Origin: Streptomyces sp. NBC_01485
GTDB taxonomy: Bacteria; Actinomycetota; Actinomycetes; Streptomycetales; Streptomycetaceae
NCBI RefSeq assembly: GCF_036227125.1
Contig: NZ_CP109435.1
Span: forward strand, 7,998,001 to 8,062,000
Direction: 5' to 3'
DNA: 64,000 nucleotides
A program made the translations under genes and the position numbers. Positions within the stretch are counted from its first letter, which is position 1. Every line of letters begins with the position of its first letter. Below are positions 30,154-38,931 of the stretch, one piece after another. Under the pieces are notes generated by a model. That model searched no databases, was not told where the DNA came from, and saw only the letters and a list, made by a program, of their open reading frames with translations.

Positions 30154-31487
30154 AACTGACGATTCTGGGCGGCGGCGGGTTCCGGGTGCCGCTCGTGTAC
30201 GGGGCGCTGCTGACGGACCGCGGCGAGGGGCGGGTCACGGAAGTCGTTCTGCACGATCTCGACGACAGTCGGCTGTATGCGGTCGCCCGTGTACTGGATG
30301 AGCAGGCGGCCCGCGTCCCCGACGCCCCCAGGGTGACCGCCACCACCGACCTCGACGAGGCGCTGCGCGGCGCCGACTTCATCTTCTCCGCGATCCGCGT
30401 CGGCGGCCTCGAAGGCCGCGCCCACGACGAGCGGGTGGCCCTCGCGGAGGGCGTCCTCGGCCAGGAGACGGTCGGCGCCGGAGGCATCGCCTACGGTCTG
30501 CGCACGGTCCCCGTCGCCGTCGACATCGCCCGGCGTGTCGCCCGCCTCGCCCCCGACGCCTGGCTCATCAACTTCACCAACCCGGCCGGCCTGGTCACCG
30601 AGGCCATGTCCCGCCACCTCGGCGACCGCGTGATCGGCATCTGCGACTCGCCGGTCGGCCTCGGCCGCCGGATCGCCCGCGTCCTCGGCGCGGACCCCAA
30701 GGAGGCGTGGATCGACTACGTCGGTCTCAACCACCTCGGCTGGGTCCGCGGCCTGCGCGTCGCCGGACGCGACGAACTCCCACGGCTGCTCGCCGACCCC
30801 GACCTGCTCGGCTCCTTCGAGGAGGGCAAGCTCTTCGGCGTCGACTGGCTGCAGTCGCTCGGCGCGATCCCCAACGAATACCTGCACTACTACTACTTCA
30901 ACCGCGAGGCCGTCCGCGCCTACCAGCAGGCCGAGAAGACCCGCGGCGCCTTCCTCGCCGACCAACAGGCCCAGTTCTACGCGGAGATGAAGCGCCCCGA
31001 CACGGCCGCCCTGACCGCCTGGGACCGCACCCGCGCCGAGCGCGAGGCCACCTACATGGCCGAGAACCGGGAGACGGCCGGCGCCGGCGAACGCGACGCC
31101 GACGACCTCTCCGGCGGCTACGAGAAGGTCGCCCTCGCCCTGATGCGGGCCATCGCCCGAGACGAACGCACGACCCTGATCCTCAACGTCCGCAACCAGG
31201 GCACCCTTTCGGCGCTCGACGCCGACGCCGTCATCGAGGTGCCCTGCCTCGTCGACGCCAACGGCGCGCACCCGGTGGCCGTGGCCCCGCTGCCCGAGCA
31301 CGCCACCGGCCTGGTCTGCGCGGTGAAGGGCGTCGAGCGCGAGGTGCTGGCCGCCGCCGAGTCCGGCTCCCGTACGACGGCCGTGAAGGCGTTCGCGCTG
31401 CACCCGCTGGTCGACTCGGTGAACGTGGCCCGCAGGCTGGTCGAGGGCTACACCGACGTCCATCCCGGTCTGGCGTACCTTAGGTAA
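30150..31487 (+). CDS. GH4 family glycosidase (6-phospho-beta-glucosidase-like)
   Basis: This 445-residue family 4 glycosidase is an NAD- and metal-dependent class that works by oxidation-elimination. The NAD loop is GGGGFRVPLVYGAL (7-20), followed by INFTNPAGLVTEA, the metal-site cysteine in GICDSPVG and the metal-site histidine in GLNHLGW. Closest by pattern are 6-phospho-beta-glucosidases (LicH/CelF). The neighbouring importer is an ABC system, not a PTS, so the substrate would have to be phosphorylated by the linked kinase or be unphosphorylated. GTG at 30150 overlaps the DeoR stop. Confidence 0.88.
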   Translation: MKLTILGGGGFRVPLVYGALLTDRGEGRVTEVVLHDLDDSRLYAVARVLDEQAARVPDAPRVTATTDLDEALRGADFIFSAIRVGGLEGRAHDERVALAEGVLGQETVGAGGIAYGLRTVPVAVDIARRVARLAPDAWLINFTNPAGLVTEAMSRHLGDRVIGICDSPVGLGRRIARVLGADPKEAWIDYVGLNHLGWVRGLRVAGRDELPRLLADPDLLGSFEEGKLFGVDWLQSLGAIPNEYLHYYYFNREAVRAYQQAEKTRGAFLADQQAQFYAEMKRPDTAALTAWDRTRAEREATYMAENRETAGAGERDADDLSGGYEKVALALMRAIARDERTTLILNVRNQGTLSALDADAVIEVPCLVDANGAHPVAVAPLPEHATGLVCAVKGVEREVLAAAESGSRTTAVKAFALHPLVDSVNVARRLVEGYTDVHPGLAYLR

Positions 31488-31496
31488 GCGCCCGAC

Positions 31497-31510
31497 GGAA
31501 AGCGCTTTCC
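31497..31510. promoter_or_regulatory. Second LacI-type operator
   Basis: GGAAAGCGCTTTCC is a perfect 14-bp palindrome with the central GCGC typical of LacI-family sites. It begins 10 bases after the GH4 stop and 181 bases before the alpha-mannosidase start, so the mannosidase-fucosidase pair probably has its own promoter here. The regulator is not in the window. Confidence 0.7.
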
Positions 31511-31611
31511 CCTTATTGGTAGGCCCGGCCTCCGCTTAGCCTCCGCCCAGTCTTCGCCTCGCCTTCGCCCGGCCCTTGCCCGGCTTCTGGCCCGCCCCCG
31601 AGCCTCCCCGC

Positions 31612-31652
31612 CCTTCCTGCCGTCCCGCCTTCCTGCCGTCCCGCCTTCCTGC
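31612..31652. repeat. 16-bp CT-rich tandem repeat
   Basis: CCTTCCTGCCGTCCCG occurs at 31612-31627 and 31628-31643, followed by a partial third copy. It lies within a strongly pyrimidine-rich stretch from about 31515 to 31690 that forms the leader of the alpha-mannosidase gene. Confidence 0.85.
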
Positions 31653-31690
31653 CCTTCCTGTCCTCCGTGGTCCCTCTCTGGAGATTCCCC

Positions 31691-34600
31691 ATGCATGACG
31701 AACGCCGCCGCATCGAGGAGCGCGTCGAGCGCGTCCACAACCAGCGGGTCAAGCCCGCGATCTACGCGGCCACCGTGCCCTTCGAGGTCGAGGCCTGGCA
31801 GGCGCCGGGGGAGCCCGTCCCCTTCGCGGAGGCCGCGGCCGCCGCCTACGAGCCCTTCGCGATGGACACCCCGTGGGGGCCGCCCTGGGGCACCACCTGG
31901 TTCCGGATGCGCGGACAGGTGCCCGCCGAGTGGGCCGGCCGGCGCGTCGAGGCGGTCATCGACCTCGGCTTCGTGGGCGACTGGCCCGGCAACCAGGCCG
32001 AGGCCCTCGTCCACCTCACCGACGGGACTCCGCTGAAGGCGGTCAACCCGCTCAACCAGTACGTGCCGATCGGCAACCCGGCGACGGGCGGGGAGACCAT
32101 CGACTACCTCGTCGAGGCCGCCTCCAACCCTGACATCCTGGCCAACGACTTCAACGCCCCGACCCCGCTGGGCGATGTACTGACGGCAGGCGACCGTCCA
32201 CTGTATACATTCCGCCGCGCCGACATCGCCGTCCTCGACGAGCAGGTCTGGCACCTCGACCTGGACCTCCAGGTGCTGCGCGAACTCATGGTCCACCTCG
32301 GCGAGCACGAGCCGCGCCGCCACGAGATCATGCACGCCCTGGACCGCGCCATGGACGCCCTCGACCTGGACGACATCTCCGGCAGCGCCGCGGCCGTCCG
32401 CGAGGTCCTCGCGCCCGTCCTGGCCCGCCCCGCCCACGCCAGCGCGCACACCATCTCCGGCGTCGGCCACGCGCACATCGACTCCGCCTGGCTGTGGCCG
32501 ATCCGCGAGACGAAGCGCAAGACCTCCCGCACGTTCTCCAACGTCACCTCGCTCGCCGACGAGTACGACGACTTCGTCTTCGCCTGCTCGCAGGCCCAGC
32601 AGTACGAGTGGGTGCGCGACAACTACCCGCAGGTGTGGGCGCGCATCCAGGAGTCGGTGAAGAAGGGGCAGTGGGCGCCGGTCGGCGGCATGTGGGTCGA
32701 GTCCGACGGCAACCTGCCCGGCGGCGAGGCCATCGCCCGCCAGCTCGTCCACGGCAAGCGGTTCTTCATCGAGCACTTCGGCATCGAGACCAAGGGCGTC
32801 TGGCTGCCGGACTCCTTCGGCTACAACGCCGCCTACCCGCAGCTCGCCAAACTCGCCGGCAACGACTGGTTCCTCACCCAGAAGATCTCCTGGAACCAGA
32901 CGAACAAGTTCCCCCACCACACCTTCTGGTGGGAGGGCATCGACGGCACCCGCATCTTCACGCACTTCCCGCCCGTCGACACCTACAACGCCCGTTTCAG
33001 CGGCGAGGAGATGGACCGCGCGGTCCGCAACTACTCGGAGAAGGGCGGCGGTACGCGCTCCCTCGCCCCGTTCGGCTGGGGCGACGGCGGCGGCGGCCCC
33101 ACCCGCGAGATCATGGAGCGGGCGCGCCGGCTGGCCGACCTGGAAGGCTCGCCGAAGGTCGTCGTCGAACACCCCGACGCGTTCTTCGCCAAGGCCCGCG
33201 AGGAGTACCCGGACGCCCCGGTCTGGGTCGGCGAGCTCTACCTCGAGCTGCACCGCGCCACCTACACCACCCAGGCCCGCACCAAGCAGGGCAACCGGCG
33301 CAGCGAACACAAGCTGCGCGAGGCCGAGTTGTGGGCGACCACCGCCGCGCTGCACGCGCCGGGCTACGCCTACCCGTACCAGAAGCTCGACCGGCTCTGG
33401 AAGACGGTGCTGCTGCACCAGTTCCACGACATCCTGCCGGGTTCCTCCATCGCCTGGGTGCACCGCGAGGCGGAGGCCGAATACGCCCGTGTCGCCGAGG
33501 AGTTGGAGGTGCTGACGGCCGAGGCGGTCGCGGCGCTCGGCGGGGGCGCGGCCGGGGGCGCGGGCGGGACCAGGGTGTTCAACACGAGCCCCTTCGACCG
33601 CGCGGAGGTGATCCGCACCTCCGCGGGCGCACCGGCGTACGTGGAGGTGCCCGCGAGCGGCAGCGCGCCCCTCGCCGCGGACACCGCCGGCTCGCCGCGG
33701 CCGGTGACGGTCTCCGGCCGGGTCCTCGACAACGGCCTGGTCCGTGTACAGATCGCGGAAGACGGCACACTGTCTTCCGTATTCGATCTACGGGCGAATC
33801 GCGAAGTCCTCGCCGGCCAGGGCAACCTGCTGCGCCTGCACACCGACCTCCCGAACTACTGGGACGCCTGGGACATCGACAAGCACTACAAGAACCGCTT
33901 CACGGACCTCCTGGACCCGGACTCGGTCACCGTCGTCGAGGACGACCCGCTGCTCGGAGCCGTCCGCGTCACCCGCTCCTTCGGCAAGGGCTCGACGATC
34001 ACCCAGACGGTCACCCTGCGCGCCGGCAGCCCCCGTGTCGACTTCGAGACCGACATCGACTGGCACGAGGCGGAGAAGATCCTCAAGGCGGCCTTCCTTG
34101 TGGACATCCGGGCGCCGCACTCCTCCGCCGAGATCCAGTTCGGCCACATCCAGCGCCCCACCCACACCAACACCAGTTGGGAGGCGGCCCGGTTCGAGGT
34201 CTCCGGCCACCGCTGGGTGCACATCGGCGAGCCCGGCTACGGCGTCGCCGTCATCAACGACTCCACCTACGGCCACGACGTCTCCCGCACGGTCCGCGAG
34301 GACGGCGGTACGACGACCACGGTCGCCCTCAGTCTGGTCCGCGCCCCGCGCATCCCCGACCCCGAGGCCGACCAGGGCCGGCACCGCTTCGCCTACGCGC
34401 TGCTCCCCGGCGCGAGCATCGAGGACGCGGTCGCCGAGGGCTACGCCCTCAACCTTCCGCTGCGCGTGGCGGAGGCGGCGGGTGCGGCGGGCGCGCCCGA
34501 GCCGGTCGTCTCGGTGGACGGCGAGGGCGTCACCGTCGAGGCGGTGAAGCTCGCCGACGACGAGTCCGGTGACGTCGTCGTCCGGCTCTACGAGTCCCGC

Positions 34601-34780
34601 GGCGGCCGGGGCGTCGGCACCCTGCGCACCAGCTTCCCGCTCGCCGGCGCCAAGGTCACCGACCTGCTGGAGCGGCCGCTGGAGCCGGCGACCGTCGGCG
34701 CGGACGGCACCGTCGCCGTCGTCCTGCGCCCCTTCCAGATCCTGACGCTCCGTCTGGAACGCGCCGCCACCGCCCGCTAG
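31691..34780 (+). CDS. GH38 alpha-mannosidase (cytoplasmic)
   Basis: This 1029-residue glycoside hydrolase family 38 enzyme is predicted to release alpha-linked mannose. The N-terminal catalytic domain shows the zinc ligands H262 and D264 in HAHIDSAWLWP and the nucleophile D374 in WLPDSFGYNA, with LHQFHDILPGSS near 575. Central helical and C-terminal beta domains follow. There is no signal peptide. A/T-rich, rare-codon islands occur at about 32172-32215 and 33742-33800. It is followed by a hairpin and the fucosidase gene. Confidence 0.93.
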   Translation: MHDERRRIEERVERVHNQRVKPAIYAATVPFEVEAWQAPGEPVPFAEAAAAAYEPFAMDTPWGPPWGTTWFRMRGQVPAEWAGRRVEAVIDLGFVGDWPGNQAEALVHLTDGTPLKAVNPLNQYVPIGNPATGGETIDYLVEAASNPDILANDFNAPTPLGDVLTAGDRPLYTFRRADIAVLDEQVWHLDLDLQVLRELMVHLGEHEPRRHEIMHALDRAMDALDLDDISGSAAAVREVLAPVLARPAHASAHTISGVGHAHIDSAWLWPIRETKRKTSRTFSNVTSLADEYDDFVFACSQAQQYEWVRDNYPQVWARIQESVKKGQWAPVGGMWVESDGNLPGGEAIARQLVHGKRFFIEHFGIETKGVWLPDSFGYNAAYPQLAKLAGNDWFLTQKISWNQTNKFPHHTFWWEGIDGTRIFTHFPPVDTYNARFSGEEMDRAVRNYSEKGGGTRSLAPFGWGDGGGGPTREIMERARRLADLEGSPKVVVEHPDAFFAKAREEYPDAPVWVGELYLELHRATYTTQARTKQGNRRSEHKLREAELWATTAALHAPGYAYPYQKLDRLWKTVLLHQFHDILPGSSIAWVHREAEAEYARVAEELEVLTAEAVAALGGGAAGGAGGTRVFNTSPFDRAEVIRTSAGAPAYVEVPASGSAPLAADTAGSPRPVTVSGRVLDNGLVRVQIAEDGTLSSVFDLRANREVLAGQGNLLRLHTDLPNYWDAWDIDKHYKNRFTDLLDPDSVTVVEDDPLLGAVRVTRSFGKGSTITQTVTLRAGSPRVDFETDIDWHEAEKILKAAFLVDIRAPHSSAEIQFGHIQRPTHTNTSWEAARFEVSGHRWVHIGEPGYGVAVINDSTYGHDVSRTVREDGGTTTTVALSLVRAPRIPDPEADQGRHRFAYALLPGASIEDAVAEGYALNLPLRVAEAAGAAGAPEPVVSVDGEGVTVEAVKLADDESGDVVVRLYESRGGRGVGTLRTSFPLAGAKVTDLLERPLEPATVGADGTVAVVLRPFQILTLRLERAATAR

Positions 34781-34799
34781 CAACAACCCCCTCGGGACG

Positions 34800-34839
34800 G
34801 GCGCGCGGCCCACACCGCACCACCCACACCGCGCGCCCG
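34800..34839. promoter_or_regulatory. Inverted repeat between mannosidase and fucosidase genes
   Basis: GGGCGCGCGG (34800-34809) and CCGCGCGCCC (34830-34839) are perfect 10-bp arms around a 20-base, C/A-rich loop. It may partly terminate transcription or stabilise the 3' end of the mannosidase message. No T-run follows, so full termination is doubtful. Confidence 0.55.
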
Positions 34840-34895
34840 CCCCTGCGTCGAAGTGTCTTGCCCCGAAGTGCCCTGCCCTGCGGAGGAGTTCAGCC

Positions 34896-36146
34896 GTGCC
34901 CATGCAACCCTGGTTCACCGACGCCAAGTTGGGGATCTTCGTCCACTGGGGGATCTACGCCGTCGACGGCGTCCAGGAGTCCTGGTCGTTCTACGACGAC
35001 ATAGTGCCGCACGACCGGTACATGTCCCAGCTCGACCGCTTCACCGGCGCCCACTACGACCCGAAGGCCTGGGCCGACCTGTTCGCCCGGGCGGGGGCCA
35101 AGTACGCCGTCCTGACCAGCCGCCACCACGACGGCGTCGCCCTGTGGGACACCGAGTACGGCGACCTCGGCCTCGGCCGCGACTACCTCACCGGCTACGC
35201 CGACGCGCTGCGCGAGAAGGGCCTCAAGGTCGGCCTGTACTACTCGCACTCCGACTGGAACCACCCCGACTACGCCACCACCCGCAAGCCGGGCCGCCCG
35301 CCGGAGCTGGAGGACAACCGCTACTCCGAGTGTTCGGCCGAGGACGAGGACCTGGTGGCCTGGGAGCGGTTCATGGTCTACCGGGACGGCCAGATCACGG
35401 AGTTGGCCTCCCGCTACCGGCCCGACCTGATGTGGTTCGACGGCGAGTGGGACCGCAGCGAGGAGCAGTGGCGCATCACGGAACTCGCCGCGCTGATCCG
35501 CTCGTACTCCCCGGACGTCGTCTTCAACGCCCGCATGCTCAGCGAGGGCGACTACGCCACCCCCGAACAGGGTGCCCCTATCGAACCTCCCGCCGGGCCC
35601 TGGGAGTTGTGCCTCACGATCAACGACTCGTGGGGGTACCGGCACGAGGACCACAACCACAAGTCGCTTACCCAGTTGGTCCGTTACTTCACGGAGACGA
35701 TCGGTGGCGGCGGCAACCTGCTGCTGGACGTCGGCCCGATGGAGGACGGCACCATCCCGCAGCCGCAGGTCGAACGCCTCGAAGGCCTGGGGGAGTGGAT
35801 CCGCAAGCACGCGGAGGCCGTGTACGGGACGGTGCGGGGGCTCCCGGCCGGGCACCACTACGGGCCGAGCACCCTCTCCGCCGACCGCCGCACCCTCTAC
35901 CTCACCCTGTTCGACATTCCGCGCGCCGAGATCGGTGTCCGGGGTCTGGTCACGCCGGTCCGCAAGGTCACGGTGCTCGGCACCGGAACGGAACTCGCCC
36001 ACCGGATGGTCGGCGGGCTGCACGAGGCGGTCGGCGTGCTGTGGATCGACCCGCCGGCCGGCTCCGACCTCGACCCGCACGCCACAGTGCTCGCGGTGGA
36101 ACTGGACGGCGAACTGGAGCTGTACCGGGGGTCGGGACGCTTCTGA
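34896..36146 (+). CDS. GH29 alpha-L-fucosidase (cytoplasmic)
   Basis: This 416-residue family 29 enzyme opens with the catalytic barrel, KLGIFVHWGIYAV (11-23) and SRHHDGVALWD (75-85). The nucleophile is D182 in PDLMWFDGEWD. GTG at 34896 has GGAGGAG 7 bases upstream. There is no signal peptide, so fucosylated oligosaccharide is cleaved after import. Together with GH2, GH4 and GH38 it defines a locus for galactose-, mannose- and fucose-bearing glycans. The last 25 bases are duplicated beyond the stop. Confidence 0.93.
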   Translation: MPMQPWFTDAKLGIFVHWGIYAVDGVQESWSFYDDIVPHDRYMSQLDRFTGAHYDPKAWADLFARAGAKYAVLTSRHHDGVALWDTEYGDLGLGRDYLTGYADALREKGLKVGLYYSHSDWNHPDYATTRKPGRPPELEDNRYSECSAEDEDLVAWERFMVYRDGQITELASRYRPDLMWFDGEWDRSEEQWRITELAALIRSYSPDVVFNARMLSEGDYATPEQGAPIEPPAGPWELCLTINDSWGYRHEDHNHKSLTQLVRYFTETIGGGGNLLLDVGPMEDGTIPQPQVERLEGLGEWIRKHAEAVYGTVRGLPAGHHYGPSTLSADRRTLYLTLFDIPRAEIGVRGLVTPVRKVTVLGTGTELAHRMVGGLHEAVGVLWIDPPAGSDLDPHATVLAVELDGELELYRGSGRF

Positions 36147-36209
36147 CGGAGTCCGGGGTCAGGATGCCCCTGACGGACGAGAGCCGGGGGCCGGGACGCT
36201 TCTGACGGG
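36125..36209. repeat. Duplication of the fucosidase gene's 3' end
   Basis: The end of the coding sequence including its TGA (36125-36149) recurs almost exactly at 36184-36209, 59 bases on, one base differing in the GGGGTCGGG/GGGGCCGGG part. The 59-base period includes an intervening CCCCTGACGGACGAGAG segment. Confidence 0.85.
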
Positions 36210-36444
36210 TGCCAGGTAGGGGGCGGACGTTCGGGTCGGCCGGTCGCTCCCCGTGGCAGCGGCCGACCGACCCGATCCCCCGTCCCCCGGGAATCCCCCG
36301 TCGATTCCCGTCTTTCCCCCGGTTGATCCCCCGTTGATCCCTGTGCTTCCCCCGCAGGACCCCGGTGCGTCCCCCACGCTCCCCCGGTGGGGGCCTTCAC
36401 CCTTAAGAGCAGGCACCCCGGGTCCTGATACACCTTCCGCGAAA
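36210..36444. other. C-run-rich intergenic stretch without a gene
   Basis: No convincing coding frame is present. From about 36276 to 36405 the plus strand has at least eight runs of four or five C, often separated by GTTGATC or GGTGC words, so the complementary strand could fold as a G-quadruplex. It lies between the fucosidase 3' end and the terminator at 36445. Confidence 0.7.
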
Positions 36445-36478
36445 GGAAGTCCCCCGGACCAGAATCCGGGGGACTTCC
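36445..36478. terminator. Strong bidirectional hairpin terminator
   Basis: GGAAGTCCCCCGGA (36445-36458), loop CCAGAA and TCCGGGGGACTTCC (36465-36478) form a perfect 14-bp stem. It separates the rightward fucosidase gene from the leftward ATP-grasp gene and should stop both transcripts. Confidence 0.85.
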
Positions 36479-36555
36479 GCGCGCTTCCCAAGGGGCTCAG
36501 CAGAGGCGCAGCACGGGCTCAGCACTGGCCCGCACCTGTTGGGCGTGAGGGGTGT

Positions 36556-37716
36556 CTAGGCGGGGGCCGCAGCGGGTGCGTCCACTACGTCCGTGGCCGT
36601 CTCGACGGAGTCGGCAGGCACCGGCACGGCGGCAGTCGGCAGCAACGGCTCGGTGTCCTCGAACCGCTGGTGCGGCAGCGACACCGCACGCAGCGGCCGC
36701 GGCCCCGACACCACCGTGTAGTCCTGCCCCAGGAACGGCGGCACGACTTCGCCCGGGTCCTCGCCGAGCGCCAACTGCACTGCCGCCCAAGGCGCGTTGA
36801 CGCCGCACTGGGACAGCTGGTGCAGTCCGCCGGCCGGGCGGGTGTTGACGTCCATCAGGACCGGCCGGTCGCCGAACATCCGGAACTGGATGTTGGACAG
36901 GTAGTGCAGCCCGAAGCCCTCGGCGATCAGACGCGCCGGCTCCAGCCACTGCTCGTGCTGCGTGAAGCCCCGGCGGCGGCCGTTCTTCGTCCGGCCGATG
37001 GCCATCCGCAGGATGTTGTCGGGGCCGGTGAGGCAGTCCACGGACACCTCAGGCTGCTCCAGACGCGGCATGACCAGCCAGTCGACCTGCTCTTCACCTT
37101 GCTCGTCGGCCTGCTGCAACGCCTCGACGACCATGTCCAGTTGGACGTACGGGCTCGGGAAGCCGCTGAGGTGCGAGAGCGAGAAGGGGGCGCGCGTGAT
37201 CACCCGGAAGCCCACACCGCCCGCGCCGGACGCCGGCTTGAAGCACGCCTTGTGTCCGGCCTCCTCCAACTCCTCGACAGCGGCGACGAGTTGGTCGGCC
37301 GTCCGGACCCGGTACCACGGCGGCACGGGCACGCCGATCGCCTGCACGGCCTCGTACGCGATCACCTTGTCGTGGAAGACGGCGACGGCCTCCGGCGGCG
37401 GCGCGAGCAGCGCGGTGCCGGCCGCCTCGAAGTCGGCGCGGTGCGCGACGATCGCGGCCTGGTGCAGCCGGGGCACGAACACGTCGATGCTGCGGCGCTT
37501 GCACTGGGAGAGCGCGTACTCGACGTACCCGGCCGGGGAGAGGCCCTGCGGCTCCAGCTCGGCGGTGTCGGCGGCGGCCAGGACGGGGGAGTCGGCGTCG
37601 CCGTGCGTGGCATGGATCTCGACGGCGCGATCGCTGGGATTTCGTCGCAGCTGATCCGTGAAGAACACGTTCTCCGCGTACGTGCGGTTGAGCCAGACGC
37701 GTACGCGAGAGACCAT
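36556..37716 (-). CDS. ATP-grasp domain protein of unknown ligase activity
   Basis: This 386-residue protein starts at ATG 37716 with AAAGGCGG upstream. The ATP-grasp fold is seen from about 110: a VFHDKVIAYEAVQAIGVPVP lid region, KACFKPASGAGGVGFRVI phosphate loop and a C-terminal metal site DVNTRPAGGLHQLSQCGVN with the usual Asn-Arg pair. Members join a carboxylate to an amine or thiol with ATP, but the substrates of this one are not indicated. It is a single gene, divergent from a metallophosphoesterase, with a terminator behind it. Confidence 0.85.
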   Translation of the reverse strand: MVSRVRVWLNRTYAENVFFTDQLRRNPSDRAVEIHATHGDADSPVLAAADTAELEPQGLSPAGYVEYALSQCKRRSIDVFVPRLHQAAIVAHRADFEAAGTALLAPPPEAVAVFHDKVIAYEAVQAIGVPVPPWYRVRTADQLVAAVEELEEAGHKACFKPASGAGGVGFRVITRAPFSLSHLSGFPSPYVQLDMVVEALQQADEQGEEQVDWLVMPRLEQPEVSVDCLTGPDNILRMAIGRTKNGRRRGFTQHEQWLEPARLIAEGFGLHYLSNIQFRMFGDRPVLMDVNTRPAGGLHQLSQCGVNAPWAAVQLALGEDPGEVVPPFLGQDYTVVSGPRPLRAVSLPHQRFEDTEPLLPTAAVPVPADSVETATDVVDAPAAAPA

Positions 37717-38070
37717 GCGAGGCCGCCTTTCACGGTTCGCGGGCAGGGCGAAGCAAGCCCGGCCCGGGCAGGGGGAATGGTGGGTCACCAAAACCGCCCT
37801 GCGTGAAGGGACGTCCATGGCGGTGGTGTTGGGGCGATCATACGGCTTCCGGGAGGTCCGCCGTGCAACGCGCGTGTTACGGAATTTCCGATCTTGTTCA
37901 TGCGTGGCTCGAGTTCGGGTAGTGGCGCGCTCCGGCGCAGGTGGAGCACGTGCCCACGCTCGGTGGACACCCCGGTTCGACCTTGTACCGCAGGCGTGAA
38001 TATGTTCTCGTGGTGACAGTTGGTGTGTTCGTGAGAATGCGGAGTGTGGACTTGTGAGCGGGGGCGGAAG
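37717..38070. other. Divergent intergenic region
   Basis: This 354-base region has no protein-like frame. It should contain the promoters of the leftward ATP-grasp gene and the rightward phosphoesterase gene. A locally AT-richer part at about 37885-37910 and 37998-38040 (GAATATGTTCTCG, GTGACAGTTGG) is the likely promoter zone, but no pair of boxes is convincing. Confidence 0.5.
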
Positions 38071-38931
38071 GTGACGTCGACGGCGGGTGGCGCCGGACGA
38101 TTGCTGGCGATCAGCGATCTGCACATCGGCTATGCGGAGAACCGGGCCCTCGTCGAGGCCATGGCCCCGGAGTCGGACGAGGACTGGCTGCTCGTCGCCG
38201 GCGACGTCTCGGAGAACGTGGCGGACATCCGCTGGGCGCTGAAAACCCTCGCGAGCCGCTTCTCCAAGGTGGTCTGGGCACCGGGCAACCACGAGCTGTG
38301 GACCCACCCGAAGGACCCGGTCACCCTGCGCGGGGTCGCTCGCTACGAGCACCTCGTCGAGGTCTGCCGCGACCTGGGCGTGACGACCCCCGAGGACCCC
38401 TACCCGATCTGGGAGGGCCCCGGCGGCCCGGTCGCCGTCGCACCGCTGTTCCTGCTGTACGACTACTCGTTCCTCCCGGACGGCTGCACGACCAAGGCGG
38501 AGGGGCTGGCCTACGCGGAGAGCACCGGCATCGTCTGCAACGACGAGTACCTGCTGCACCCCGACCCGTACCCGAGCCGCGAGGCCTGGTGCCGGGCGCG
38601 CGTCGCCGAGACCGAGCGGCGGCTCGCCGAGATCCCCGACGACCTGCCGATCGTCCCCGTCAACCACTATCCCCTGCACCGGCACCCGATGGACGTCCTG
38701 TGGTACCCCGAGTTCGCCATGTGGTGCGGCACCGGGCTGACCGCGGACTGGCACCGCCGGTTCCGGATCGAGACGATGGTCTACGGCCACCTCCACATTC
38801 CGCGGACCACCTGGCACGAGGGCGTCCGCTTCGAGGAGGTGTCGGTGGGCTACCCCCGTGAATGGTCCAAGCGGTCGCAGCCCCCGGGCCGGCTGCGGCG
38901 CATCCTGCCCCGAGAGGCCGAGGCCGAGTGA
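38071..38931 (+). CDS. Calcineurin-like metallophosphoesterase
   Basis: This 286-residue soluble phosphoesterase has the dimetal-site motifs in order: LLAISDLHIGY, LLVAGDVSENV, WAPGNHELWT, VPVNHYPLH and VYGHLHIPR. These are the D-x-H, GD, GNHE, H and GHxH signatures of the family. GTG at 38071 is chosen because homology begins just after it, but the purine run directly abuts it and GTG at 38044 is an alternative. It overlaps the phosphopantetheinyl transferase gene by 4 bases, so the two are translated together. Confidence 0.88.
   Translation: MTSTAGGAGRLLAISDLHIGYAENRALVEAMAPESDEDWLLVAGDVSENVADIRWALKTLASRFSKVVWAPGNHELWTHPKDPVTLRGVARYEHLVEVCRDLGVTTPEDPYPIWEGPGGPVAVAPLFLLYDYSFLPDGCTTKAEGLAYAESTGIVCNDEYLLHPDPYPSREAWCRARVAETERRLAEIPDDLPIVPVNHYPLHRHPMDVLWYPEFAMWCGTGLTADWHRRFRIETMVYGHLHIPRTTWHEGVRFEEVSVGYPREWSKRSQPPGRLRRILPREAEAE

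Noticed and set aside
37785..38126. A 113-codon minus-strand frame in the gap upstream of the ATP-grasp gene
   Set aside because: It overlaps the 5' end of the phosphoesterase gene, lacks a ribosome-binding site and has His/Pro/Arg-rich sequence without motifs.
36556..38817. A 753-codon frame that would extend the ATP-grasp protein across the divergent promoter region
   Set aside because: The extension is antisense to the metallophosphoesterase gene and has no homology. The ATG at 37716 has a good ribosome-binding site and begins the conserved part.
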